Shown here piece after piece: positions 26,572-38,965 of a stretch of DNA of 64,000 bases. Made by a program: the position numbers and the translations under genes. The notes under the pieces are model-generated. The model was not told where the DNA came from and did not search any database. It saw only the letters and a list, made by a program, of their open reading frames with translations. How positions within the stretch are numbered: position 1 is the first letter of the stretch; every line of letters begins with the position of its first letter. Origin of the DNA: Pyrocephalus nanus (lineage: Eukaryota > Chordata > Aves > Passeriformes > Tyrannidae); contig CM076266.1 in assembly GCA_038380795.1 (NCBI GenBank), positions 27,974,145-28,038,144 on the forward strand. The letters are read 5' to 3'.

Positions 26572-28289
26572 CTTGTGTTATCATCACTGAACTCTCTCCA
26601 TTTGCTCTCTGTCTCCATACCATGGGAAACAGGGCCAGAATGAGCCCTTAGGACAAAAGAGTAAGTGGTCTCCTTTCTGTGCCACAAATAAAATCATGAG
26701 AAACTACATCCAGCAACAATGTCTTTAACACCAGGCTTTCTCACCTCCCTCTGATACCCAGGCAATACGGCACCTGTTGTGCCATAGACTAAATTGATCC
26801 CTATGATGCCTTGTACTTGGAAGTTATGAAGGTAATTTAAAGCTTTGTTTTGCACCTTTACCTAACAACTCAAGTGGACCACATGGCTCCTTCCATTGCT
26901 TAGGCCCTGAATTAAGAGCCTGAAAAAATTATCTTCTGCCAGTCGTATGTTCATCCACCAAAAAAACCCAGGTGCAGTTCCTTCCTCTGCAGAGTATTAA
27001 CACCTGCTTTAGCAGCAAACAAGCATTCAAAATGAATGCTAAAAGACACTAGGTTTTTGTAGTGCTGGACAAGACACTTATCGCTTCATATTTTAATCTA
27101 AAGTATGAGCCTAGGTAACAGAAGAAAAGTATTTGAAACGATGACTGCTTTGGGATGCTATTAACTGGTTTTCAAACTTCTCTATGAGAGAAATAGAAAA
27201 GATCGCAGCAAAGCAATGTCTAAAAGCCTAGACTTGAGGAGCATTTATTCTTTCTCACTAGCAGCAGCCTGCTACCTTTCAGACTGTCTCTACTCAAAGA
27301 GAAGCAGTCAAGCATATGCAAAGAGGGTCTGCCTGACCACTGTGTATTTTACAGCATTATTTGTACAACTCCTTCTCAGTAGAATTATCTTAGCATGAGA
27401 CTGGCATAACAGTGTCTAATCAGCCTTATTACCCTAAATTTTCAATTGTTTCCTGGTAAGCTGCATTTATGTCTTAGCTGATTATCCACTTAAACTATCA
27501 AGTACCAATTATAAAATGCAGTAACATTAACGTCACAGATGCTTGAATTCAGAGAGAAGCAACCCCACATCATTTTTGGGATAATAAGTTGCACTACCGA
27601 GGCAGCAGACCTCAGTATGAAATGCCTGTCTCTGTGATTTCAAATAAATAAATAAATCATTCTGGTGTACAAATTACTTATTCCTAAATAGGACTTTAGT
27701 TAGAAATAAACCATGGTATGAGTCCGCTTACAGCATTGCTGCAAACAGGCATTAGGATCACATTCTCATAATGGTATTGGCAAGTGCAATTCCTTGTGCA
27801 GTCAACAGAAAATTGCATCTTCTAAGTCTTGTTTTATGGCTGGTCCTCATGGGATAAAGTCCCAATAATCTCATTTTCCTTGTGCAGGGAGTTTGGAAAA
27901 ATTGAAGCAGTTCTGTGGGAGACTTGAAACCTGTCCCTGTTCACTTTGCCAGCCGACTCCTTATGCTCAAACTAACTGCAGACATTCAAAAGCAAAACGT
28001 GTTCAAAACATTCTCTTGGTTCCTGAAGGTGGGGTAAAGTCAATCCAAAACACTTTGGTTGTCAAGAACTGTCGAGATCAAGGTGTCTCACTGTGCATCC
28101 TCACTGCCTATGTTTAAACTTTTCATTATCATTCCGATGCCCTCTTTCCAACCCTTTCCATACCCTTCAGAGAAGCCAGCCTGTAGCACCCTGAACACTA
28201 GAAATCAACCACATAGGAATAGAAATATTTCCAGAAGAATTTGTAAAGGAAGGTTAGAACTCAGCTTCCACTAGGAAGGTTTTCTGCCT

Positions 28290-28610
28290 AAATGGTTTCT
28301 CTTTCTCAAAGGCAGTTTCAGTGCCTTCCCCCCACCCCTGCATACCAGGAGAAGTTTTCAGCCTTGCTCTCTGGTACATGAGAAGAGAGAGATAGCCCTA
28401 ACAGACATACACCGAGGCCTTGGGAAGGTGGGGGAGAAACAGAAAGGATAAAAAGGGCCCTGAGGGAGTGGGAACTTGCTTTTCACTCCCTGAGGCCCCA
28501 TGTGCAAACAACACTGTAGATTATTGTGTTATGGCCTTCTAAATAAACTTTTTTTGAATTCTACCCACTGCCTCGGCATTTCTGGGGATACCTGCATTTC
28601 TTACTGTGCA
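28290..28610 (+). mobile_element. Solo-LTR-like endogenous retrovirus remnant
   Basis: The order of signals fits a retroviral LTR on the plus strand: a TATA-like ATAAAAA at 28,448-28,454, about 90 bp of R-like sequence, a polyadenylation signal AATAAA at 28,542-28,547, then a U5-like segment ending in CA at 28,609-28,610. No gag, pol or env reading frame, primer-binding site or second LTR is seen, so this would be a solo LTR left by recombination. The 5' edge is uncertain because I could not fix a TG terminus or a target-site duplication. The alternative is a cellular promoter/3'-end coincidence. Confidence 0.5.
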
Positions 28611-28905
28611 ATCATCAAGGCTTTTAAATTATTCAATGGCTCATTGTTCTGGTTTTGATAACTCCCAGACACACTTTGGGAGTTAGCAACCTACAAATAC
28701 CACCCCAAGCAAGGAGTTTACATAGTAAAAAAAGTTTTGTTACATAGAGATGAGCTGGATGTAGCTATCTGTGCTCAGTGCCCGAGGGTGACCCTTAGCA
28801 AGCTAGCCATATTTAATTTATTAGTGTTGATGCAGCCACACTGGCTAGGCAAAATAAATACATTCTAGCTGCAACACTATAGCTTCTCCCTTGCCACATG
28901 GCCTA

Positions 28906-29211
28906 ATCACAAAATCAGAGAATTAGGGGATTGGAAGGGACCTTAAAGATCATCTAGTCTCAATCCCTTCCTAGCACGAGCAGGGACACCTCCCAGTAGG
29001 CCAAGTTGCTCAAGGCCTTATCCAACCTGACCTTGAACATTTCCAGGGATGGGGCATTCACAACCTGCCTGGGCAACCTGTTCCAATGTCTCACCACCCC
29101 CACAGTAAATTTCTTCCTAATGTCTAACCTAAATTTCTCCTCTTTCAATTTGTACCCGTGTACTAATGGCATAGGACACCTTGTGGCTCCATCCTGAATA
29201 TCCAAGAACAA
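28906..29211 (-). mobile_element. CR1 LINE, 5'-truncated 3' end
   Basis: The plus strand shows the reverse complement of a CR1 3' end: GGATTGGAAGGGACC near 28,930, then the complement of the ORF2 C-terminus. On the minus strand a reading frame from about 29,211 to 28,960 encodes the conserved CR1 ORF2 tail, with features such as RLDIRKKF, HWNRLPRQVV and SLEMFKVRLDKALSNL. Upstream endonuclease and reverse-transcriptase domains are absent, so this is a typical dead 5' truncation. The good reading frame suggests a moderately young copy. It lies about 300 bp after the solo-LTR-like segment ending at 28,610. Confidence 0.92.
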
Positions 29212-30391
29212 ACATGAATCAAAGTACTTAGGAGGTCTGAGTGCCTTTTGATCTAGAAACCTGGGTCTTTTAGCTCAGTGTGAAGAGGCCAAAGGTTTTT
29301 CCCCAGTAGTCAGCAGCTCACCATGGGCTATTCAGCGGAGGGAAAGCTCTGTCTGGGAAGGCTGGTGTTTAGTCCACTTTCAAGCTCTGTCCACCTTTGT
29401 CTTAGGTCCCTAGCTGTCTTCCTTTTATTGCATATTACTTTGACAACATTAATTATCTTCCTCTGACAAATACTGCTCCCTTGTATCTTCATGGCTTTTT
29501 AGCTTTCCCTTTGTGCCTTCTGTTACCTCTTTGCTGCCTCTCTGCTGACACACACCAATAGGCTTCTCTGTCAATGGTGCAGCAAAAATTATTTAAGGAA
29601 ATTACTTCCCTTCTTGCCTTCTCCTCCATCTGAACACTACTGCCACAAAGACAGTTGAAACTGAGGAAAGAGGAGGAAAAGGAATCCAAAAGAAAAATAC
29701 ACAAGACACAAAGCAAGGGGCTTGAATCCTATAGTGCTGTTGAAGAGCAGGTTGGTGTTATTTTTTGCCAGTCACTTAACAGTTTTTAGGACAGAGTCAT
29801 TAAATGGTTTAAAAATTGAGTGATTTGCAAATGGAACTGATGAACTATAGGAGAAGCAAGTGTTCCGAGAAGAGCTGCTATAATCATCTAAAAAGTGCCA
29901 TCCTGAAGCTGGCCAGTGAACCATCTATCCGGTGCTTGTCTTCAAGGAACAGCAGCATGCTTGAAAAAGCCTTCTATTTCCCCTCAGGATGTAATTCCTG
30001 GGAATGGAAATTCTTTCATTTTAAAATGTCAGTGGCTTAACACTGCGTAAATAGCTAGGGCTCCAGAGGTGAGAAAGAATGGATTTTGGTTCTAATGACA
30101 GGGTAAGAGTACAAAAGGAATTAAAAAACCTCAACAAATGATCATTTCTCCCCATACTTCTGCCTCTTTTCAAGCTGCATATGACCCCACATTTGTTGAC
30201 AAGCCAGAGTAGCATACAGTAAATGTATGAAAATACTTGAGGAATTACTTAACGGCTCCCAGGAGATTTCATCCTTTCCACGGTAGCAGTAATGCTGTGC
30301 TCCACAACAGCACTAGGCTGAGGTGCATCTCTGTTTTTATTTCTACATCTGTACCTATCTACATAGAAATCTTTTCATTCGAGCTTCCCAA

Positions 30392-30562
30392 AGCATTTTA
30401 CAATTAATCTGCAAAACCTTTATTAAATCAGGTAACATAACCTTCTTATGGATGAGCGTACTGCAGAGCAAAGGTACTTTGAGTCACAGAGCAAACCAGT
30501 TGAACTGAGAAAATCAGTCAATCAGCTGTGAAGTTGGGAACTCTGACCCCATCCCTTCCACT
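30392..30562 (+). mobile_element. MIR-like core-SINE fragment, complement part
   Basis: CTTATGGATGAGCG, GCAGAGCAAAGGTACTTTGA, GTCACAGAGCAAACCAGT and GCTGTGAAGTTGGGAACTCT match in order the reverse-complement MIR pattern (ATTTTACAGATGAGGAAACTGAGGC, then GTCACACAGC and GGCAGAGCTGGGA). The element is therefore in minus orientation even though it was recognised on the plus strand. It is strongly decayed. Confidence 0.4.
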
Positions 30563-33405
30563 TGCTAAGTCTGCCAAGCCACATGCATGTCCCTCAGTCC
30601 TATTTATTTTGCTTTCTCCTTTCCCCTTCATCTTCTTATTTCATCTATAGAGTGCTTTTGTCAGCACAATTCCTTAACGATGACAGCAAACGTGACTGAA
30701 TATCTAGCATCTGGTTTCAAAACCAAGGATAAACCATTTTCCTTTTTTAGTCTGTTTGTTTTTAATCCTACTGAGACAATTAGGTTGCCAGAACTGAAAA
30801 GGATGGGCAAGCAGCTTCACTTCCACAGGGTCAGGAAGAACAAAATTCAGGATGGACCTGCTAATCAAGCAAGATAAATGCTGGATTGTACATACTTCAG
30901 TCATCCTTATGGCAGCCAGTTTAAGTGAAAATAAGAGCTATAGAGACTCAAGTTTTATAACTTCTTCAATATGTTTTCCTCCATTAAATAAGAGAAGAGT
31001 ACAAAAACTTTCCACTTGAAGAAAGAGCTCACTTGAAACACTTACACAGTAGAAATTATTTCTGGAGGACATTGAGTGTAATTTTGGGAAAAGTAAAGGA
31101 AACTTTTTAAAACTAATCTTTTAAATACAATTATAAGTTTACTTGAGGAGTAAGTCTGGTAGACTGTGGAAAAGAAGAGAGGAGAAAAAAAAATTTATAC
31201 CTGGATTAAGATGACTTTATACAAATAGGCTGGACTGCCAGTTCTTTCATGTAGATTAAGAGTTATAAAATGGGAAAAGACACATACTACAGATCAGCCT
31301 CTCTTCCCCCACATTATGAGAAAGTTACTAATTCTGGTTACAGAACACTGCCACTTCTCTAAAAATGAACTGAATCCCCAGGTTTTCCTGGCTGACAACA
31401 CACCTACCACTGAATTTTCCCAGTAGGTTGGAATACAAAGCCCAGTGTTTACTGCTGAGCCCTTAAAACAATCACTTGATAAACCACCTGAGAAGACTCT
31501 CTGTAGCTATAAAGGGGGTAAGGAGTGAGAACTTGAGTTAGGAAGTCTTGCTGAGTTGAGGCAGAAGCCTTCCAGCAAAGTGCATCTTTTCCCTTTATAA
31601 GCTCTGTTGGTTTAATACACACTTGGCTGGTTGTGCTCTCCTGCAGTAAGAGGCTGCAGGTTACACGGCTGACCTTCAAGAAGAAACACCTCTAGCTTTT
31701 TTGGCCCTTATAAGTCAAGGGGTAATATTCTTTCTTTTCCAATTTCACTACTCAGCCATTAAGATTTATAAACTGCTCTATTATTACACGAAATACATAG
31801 GTTCATCTTGATCAACTCAGCAAATGTCATTCTATATTGATGAACTGCTTCCTGCAACAAAGAATGAGCCTCTTATTGAAACTCACGTAAGAACCTGAAC
31901 CTTACCAAGAGAGAAGGAAGAAATTATGGGCAATCTGTCCTTCAAGTTACCAAAAAGGGTAATGGACAATGCAATGGAAAATACGACACCAGGAACAATC
32001 CTGATTTGGCATGGCAATAAATCAAGTCATCTATCATCTTTTTCATCATCTCCTGTTGAATTATGTGTCTTGAAAGACAGTATAAATACACTGTAATTTT
32101 TAACTGAAAAAAAAAAAAAAGCCCTGAAACTACTGTTATTTTATTTCATAGATCATAACAGATAAATTCTTTGGAAACATGATTCTAGTACTTCTGTTCC
32201 TATCACGTAGTGAACTAGCCAAAACTGACTTACTGTAATAAATGAGAGAGTATCTGAGAGGACACTGGCTTAAGTATATAGCTGTGAAATTACACGGTCC
32301 TGAACCAAGAATAAGTAACAGAAAGTTGTCTGTTTTTTAAAGCAATTTGTGATCTTATTACATGTCTACGGTACTCTGCATTTAGCTATTACATTTTGAA
32401 TTGTATCTTCACTGAATAAAGGAGAATAAAAATATTAATAGTTGAATTTCCCCTTCCAACGAAGGCAAAGGAGTAGAGATAAAAGCTGTGGAGAGGACAA
32501 ACCAGTACTTGTCATTCATCCCGAACATCCTGGAGTGTTCATTGATTTTTCTGATCTGAAGGAGACTATATTGTGTCAGCCTTTTAAATACACAAAAGTG
32601 ATGCTGAAATCAAAGGATGGTGTTTTTCAGAAGACTATAAAAATATGGTAACATAACAACTCCATAGTAATTCAAAAATGATAGAAGAAATTCTGAGTTT
32701 GGGCAAAATAAAAATAATATAACCTCTGAGAGAAGCATTCCAACTAAAGACATTGTACAAAACCACTGCAAGTAAAAATATGATCACTAATAGCATAGGA
32801 CCAAAACCTCTCACATTGACTCAAGAGGAAATAGTAGAGGAAGTATCTGATTCATGTTTATTCAAGTAGTTCCAAAACAAAAACAACAAAAAAAGCTGCT
32901 TTATCTTGATGAATGACACCTTCTGGATAAGTGCATTTTACAACAACTTTATCCACACTTTGGGTTACCACCATTTTGGAGAAAAGAAACCAGTATCATG
33001 TCCAACAGAAGTCATGCCTACTTCAGTGATCTCTAGGGTCACTGCAAGGTCCCACAGTTTCTAATTAATCCTATTTTCTATCTATCAAATCTTTGTCATT
33101 TTCCTGGGATCAGTCCTGTCCAAATCATTGAAATCAACTGCACAAAAACACAGAATACAATTTCAACCATTAAGTCAATAGAAAATTTACTTTTAATTTC
33201 ACTTAGAGATCTCCCATGCTTTTTCAAAAATATGTATGATGTAGTCCATTTTCTGCAGCCAAGACAGAGGAAAAAATTACTGAAGATTGCCTCATACTAG
33301 GTAGGGGCCATATTATCCTTCCAGTAGAAAATGCTGTATAAATGGGAGAAAAAGCCCCTATGAATTCCCTTGAGGTGATACCTCCAATACCAATTAAAGA
33401 TAAAA

Positions 33406-33500
33406 AAATCCCAAACCAACCAGCCAAATGAAAAACAACAAACAAAAAACCACAATCAAACCCCTAAACAAATGGCAACTTAAAAATAAACAAACCACAA
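33406..33500 (+). repeat. A/C-rich simple tract
   Basis: About 95 bp strongly enriched in A and C, with irregular AAAAC and AAAC units. Confidence 0.75.
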
Positions 33501-35590
33501 TTCAAAATGCAGAACAGGGCAGACAAAGCAAATAAATTCAGCCATAGGACAGGTCCCAGAAACAAGTGAACAAACATGCATAGATCCTGTATCTCTGTAA
33601 CAGTTCTTGACCCTCCCCACACAGCAGTATGGCATCAGCTAATTTTTCTGCTACTGAACAGTATTTGTGGTCAGTGTGTTATTTTGGAGTAGTCAGCACG
33701 TTACTTTGGATGATGGCAATGTTGCAGCAAATCAGAGGGCAAGCCCTCTCAAAGCAAAAAAACTAAGCTTTCATTAGCTACTTTTCTCATCACATTGTAT
33801 GATGGAGATCTGAATAGAACCTACCTCTGCAGCTAGTTACTGTATTTAGAAAGGGTCTGTGGTGCCAGAATGCAAAGTGGTGGATTACTTCTGACCTTTA
33901 CCAAGTTACACGTATATCCAGCTGTCAGCTACAGACGGCAAGCTCCAGTGATAAGAAATCAGCTTTAGCAGTCCTTTGGTGATCACATTTTGCAAGTTTT
34001 GCTGCAGTTATAGTGCAAAAATTATTACTCAATATAAACCCCCCTGTATTGTACTTCACATAGTAATACAAATATTAGATTGGAGTTGTGTAGCCTCCCT
34101 AAAGAATGAGAATCTTAGCTTTTAGCACAAAAAAAATTGGGGGTCGTGATACAGGGATATGAGAGAAACAGAAAATGGTTGTGTTTTGTTTGATTTTCCA
34201 CAGATAAACAAACAGAACTAAATTGCCTTGCACATCAGTAAGTGCATTCTATTCAAAAAAGGTGCCTGAATGTTGTCAGTTTTCATGCACTATCGATTAC
34301 ATGGCAAGTAGTTCAGTCTGGTTCCTTTATATCTAACTTAAAAAGAAAGACAGTGCCAATGCCCTTCAGAAGTGATGTATGATAGGAACTACACTTAAAA
34401 TTTGATTTAGTGCCAGACTCTTTCTCTGCAACAAAGGTAGAAAGAAGGTGGGTTAAGGCAAATACGCAGAAGGTCCTAAGGAAGGAAACCCTGCCCACTG
34501 ATGAAATCACTCTCCCAGGAACTGAGACATATGATTTCTACTTCTGGAATTCCTGTTATCATAGTATTGAGAACTTGGGAGGAGGATATATGACATATGA
34601 CAGGGCTAGCTTCCTTGATTTTATCCAACACTATACTTCCACTCATAAATAGCTGTACTAGTAACAATATAACTACTCACAGAGCACTGCCTAACACTGG
34701 TCAAATACTGCCTCAGAAGGGTATTGTGAAGTTTAATTATCGCACAGAAAACACTTGGAAAGCCTGAGACTAGGTCACTGCATCACTACAAGGTAGTATG
34801 CCACAACAGCAGAGCACTGGCACTCAAATTTTGAAGAAAAATAGCGAATGATCCCATTGTTGCAATAGATCTGAGTGTTTGTCACAACCAACTATTATAT
34901 TTCATATGAGACAGGGAAAATGAAGGTGATTCAGCACAACATGAGGTTAAATTGGAGATAAAAAGCATTGAAAAAAGTCTACGAAAAATTTTCACAGCTA
35001 CCGTTTCCGTGAATTCTCTCCTCACATAGAAACTTACAACTAGCCTATGAATATCCCCTGAGGATAGCTATCCATGTCAGATTTCAGGATATTAGATTTA
35101 ACATAGAGCTTATGTTACTTGTGCAGAGTGTGAAAATCTTCCCACCCCCTCAACACCTTCCCCAGCTCTCTCCCCCAAGCTCCTGCCTCAGCACCAACCC
35201 TCAACGGCTGTGCTATCAGACTGAGCGCTAGACTGGTTCTGTACTATTAACTGCTGATACCCAAAATGTAAGATAAAGTCACTGCTGGCAGCCTTGTATC
35301 ATAAAACTAATTCTAAATGCACCGTTTAGTCTAAGATTTTTGTATTTTATATATATGGCGATAGGTTCTAATAGTAGCCTTAAATCAGTAAAGGCTAGCT
35401 GTCTAGCCCTTCTGAAAATTACATATCTGTGTTTGGGTTTTTTAAGATTCTAAAAGCTTTTTAAATTTCTTCATTTACTAGCTTGTTACACAGGAAACTT
35501 GACAGAAGCAGCAGAACTGTTCTCCTGATCTGCAGTTATTACTTTCGCTATGAAGAATAACAATGGATCTTTGATACAAACACAAATTTA

Positions 35591-35611
35591 TATACAAATT
35601 ATATTTGTATA
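35591..35611. other. AT-rich 8-bp inverted repeat
   Basis: TATACAAA (35,591-35,598) and TTTGTATA (35,604-35,611) pair exactly around TTATA. It is probably a chance product of AT-rich sequence. Confidence 0.6.
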
Positions 35612-36048
35612 AAACACATTTGCCCAGATTCCTCTTTGCTCCACTGAAACAGAAGCACACATTATTTTTTGCGGTTTTGGGGGGAAAGATGTGCAGGAAA
35701 GTAGCAGGATGCCTTCTCCTATACCTGGACACTTTTACTGATCAGTGTAGAGAGTCTTCATACATTAGGGAAATTTTTAAGGAACACGTCCCTTACAGGT
35801 TTCATCATATCACCTTCCTGTGCTTTTTCTACTTGTGCAGGAGAAAATCACAACACTTCTTTCTCAGCAGCTGCTTATGTGAAGAGAGAAAGAAGGGCTA
35901 TTTCATTAGGACTGCTTTGCTCTGATCTGCCACGTGTATAGCACATCACTCCTCTATTTTGGTCTTTTATTTCTGAGGTTACTTCTAAAAAGGTGCCATT
36001 TACATCAGAGAGAAATCAGGCATTAGGATTTCTTAACCTATTGCTGTA

Positions 36049-36093
36049 TGACTTGACTTATGAAAATTACCTTATGACTTACTGAAAATTACC
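36049..36093 (+). repeat. Imperfect short tandem duplication
   Basis: ACTTATGAAAATTACC is followed closely by ACTTACTGAAAATTACC. This is a two-copy direct repeat of about 24 bp with a one-base difference, probably a replication slip. Confidence 0.7.
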
Positions 36094-38264
36094 ACCTCTA
36101 TTTCTCACCAAAATTTCTTAAACAAGTTCTGAATTTCCTTCACTCCTTCAAGCCTGAAGGTCAGGAGTCCTTCAATTTGAATCATGGGAGCAGCTACATT
36201 AAGTTAGAAAAGAATCTGGATGGAACAAGACTGGAAACTGTTAGGAGATACCCAACAGAAATTCATTGGGAAGTTACACACGAGTGTGTGAGCACAAAGC
36301 ATGATTTTCATGCATATACACATAATTGATGCTGCAAAAGAGAAGGATGATGCCTAATAAGTTTAGCACAAGACTATAGGCATGCTAGCATAATTTCCTT
36401 GCAGGTTGAATCACCATGTAAATCTATTTGATATGAATTAGATAAACAAAAGTTACCTACCAGCATGAAAACGTGTTCGATTTTTTTGTGTGACTGAGAA
36501 GCAGAATGTTTCTACTTTTCCACAGAGCAAAAGTTCAAGGATGAGACAGTCCCAGGAGGGAAACACAAAGAAGATCCCACTTAGTGTAAAGCTGGATAAA
36601 AACAGATTGATCACACGTAAGTAGGCAACTAAAATTAACCTGGAAAGGTGCAGTAAGATGAAGGAAGAATTTCAAGAGCCTAAGGGGAAGAGTGGAAGAT
36701 GTCACACTCTCCAAAAGGGAAAATCAAGGTCTTACCTTCATGACAGATGAAGGAAGGTGTCAACTACTACTAAGAAATAGAAAAATTAAGAATACAGTAT
36801 TATTAAATTGCCAAAGAAAGTGCAAAATAATAGTGTGAGGGTTCCTGCTGCTTGGTACCTGACAACTTCCATTCTGAAAGCTATTAGGTTGTATGGCAGA
36901 ATCAGGAAATAAAGTAAACAATGTCTGCCTAAGACAACACCACGTTAAGAGAGATTCTTCTCAAAGACATGAAGAAGGTATCTCAAAAGGGAGAGTAACA
37001 ATTGCAAATTAATATATCTATTGTGTTAGGTAAAACACCCTTCAATTTAAAGAAAAGCTCTGAGAATAAGATTTTACATGCACCATTTTTGGTGAACAGT
37101 GGTCTTTACCACAAGAGCATGTAATAGACTAAATCAGAAAGAAGAATAGAACAAGGTGACTCTGAAGTCATTCTTAGCTTTGAAAGTCTCTTCTGGAGAA
37201 TAGTGTGGGGAAAAAAAAAAGGTTCAGCACAAAAGGCAGACCAGATGAACTACCTGAAGTTTATAGACAATATATTCTACCTTCAAGATTTGACTAAGCC
37301 GAGCAAGAAAAGCCAGCAGAAGATGCAGCTAAATGAGCAAGAAGGACAGTTCTTCAGAGTGTTCAGAAAAAGAACTAGGACAAAGAACACAACTTTCAGA
37401 AAAGCACCAATCTTTTCTCTGAATAGCTGTAAAAGAGAACAAGAGTTATGTCACCGATACATACCAAAGGCAACACGAAAGAGGATTTAGTATATTAAAT
37501 ACTTGTTTGGTAGTTCACTAGGATGCCTAGACAATGCTGCCTGCTGATTATGTTGTTCAAACTAAACCAAAGTCATGTAATAGCAATAGTATGCATTTTT
37601 AACAGTCTGGATCTTCAGCAACTGCCCATATATTCCCTCCCTCCCTCATTTCCCAAAGTCAAATTAAACTAGTGCTACTAGTCTATTTAACTAAAGGAAA
37701 GATTTAAGGCAGATGAATTAGTGAATTAGCTAAAGCCAGGCAAAAAAAACCCCCAACTAGATCCTGTAGGTAAGGCCATGCTCAGACCTAGTCTTGCTTT
37801 CTAGAAAAACACCACCATTCTTTCTTCTGACTAGATCTATAGTCTATCATATGTATCTTTTCCCCATGCCTAAACACATTTAGAAAGAAGCCAACAATTT
37901 AAGTTTTAATCCCACACTGAAATGCATGAAAATAGGTTTTACAGAACATTTAGAAGTCAAAATCTTTCCCCACTTTTTAAGCACTTAAATTCAACAACTC
38001 AGCAGTCAGCTAGCTCTTCACAGCTTTAAACATCCCCAGTATGTGTAAAAGAGGATGCTGGCTTTCACTTGTGAAACTTCACTTGATGTGCTCCTGCCTT
38101 CCTACTTGCAGGCACTCCTTTGACTTCTTAGCACTGCTGCTGGGGTGCTAAATGCCGAAAGATAGTTTTTTTAAAAGAAGGTTACTTTGCATTTGTTTCT
38201 ACAAAGGCTGGTTCTTAAGCAGTTTAACAACTAAGTTAAGTCTAAACAATTAGCACATGCATGT

Positions 38265-38360
38265 ACAAAAAAACCAAACCAAAACAAAAAACCAAACAAA
38301 ACAAAAAACAACAAACAAACAAACAAAAAGACCCAAACAAAACCAGAAACAAAAAGAAAG
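38265..38360 (+). repeat. A/C-rich simple tract
   Basis: About 95 bp of AAAAC, AAAC and AACC units, the longest A/C tract in the window. Confidence 0.85.
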
Positions 38361-38841
38361 GTTATATCATTAATGGAGCTTTAAAAATTCAATTTTAGTA
38401 ATATAATATGTAATTAATACCACAGATACAAAAACAAGCACACTAGTCATACTGTATACATTTTCTGTACTGAGTTAACTTCCTCTATGAGGATCTTCAT
38501 TTACAGGGACCTCTTTACCACAACAAGATGACGCTGTCTCAGCTGCAACCTCACCTTTCCAGACAGATTAGTTTAAAAGTTCAGTTTGGCCTCCTTCTTG
38601 TAAGAAGCTGAATTCCAAAACTGAGTATCTCTTGAATTTCTATAGTCCTCTGTACTCCATTTACTATTTTCGGTTCTCTTCCTGAAGAGCAAATAGTTGA
38701 ACTGAAGTGTGACCTTTTTACTCACTTTAAATATGACCTAGAAATCCACAGCTGAAATTTAACAGACTGATCCTTAATCTAACTGAGGATAGGCCCACTC
38801 ATTCTGCAGAAAGATCAGCCCACGGATGTAAGAGCATTGAG

Positions 38842-38965
38842 TGAATAGCCAGGTCTGGTGCTTAGTTTTAGAAGTGGAATTTAGATCTCTGCTTTGCCGT
38901 GATCCTGGGCTAATCTCAGTGGCCATCTGTAGGTGGGGGGTGGGTGATACAGGGCATTTCCCCAC
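38842..38965 (+). mobile_element. Possible MIR-like core-SINE fragment
   Basis: GAAGTGGAATTTAGATCTCT, GCTTTGCCGTGATCCTGGGC and ATCTCAGTGGCCATCTGTAG keep the order of the MIR core (CCAGCTCTGCC..GTGACC..GGGCAAGTC..CTCAGTTTCC.CATCTGTA). The match is weaker than the copies at 9.4 and 14.8 kb. It would be an old insertion. Confidence 0.33.

Larger units (their letters stand above)
9729..28289. other. Noncoding, intron-like or intergenic DNA
   Basis: Mostly unique AT-rich sequence. Besides the listed MIR-like and CR1 fragments, exon-like segments and the block at 20.8-21.2 kb, nothing specific is recognised. Reading frames up to 118 codons (for example 13,730-14,086) have neither recognised domains nor consistent splice signals. 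Confidence 0.6.
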
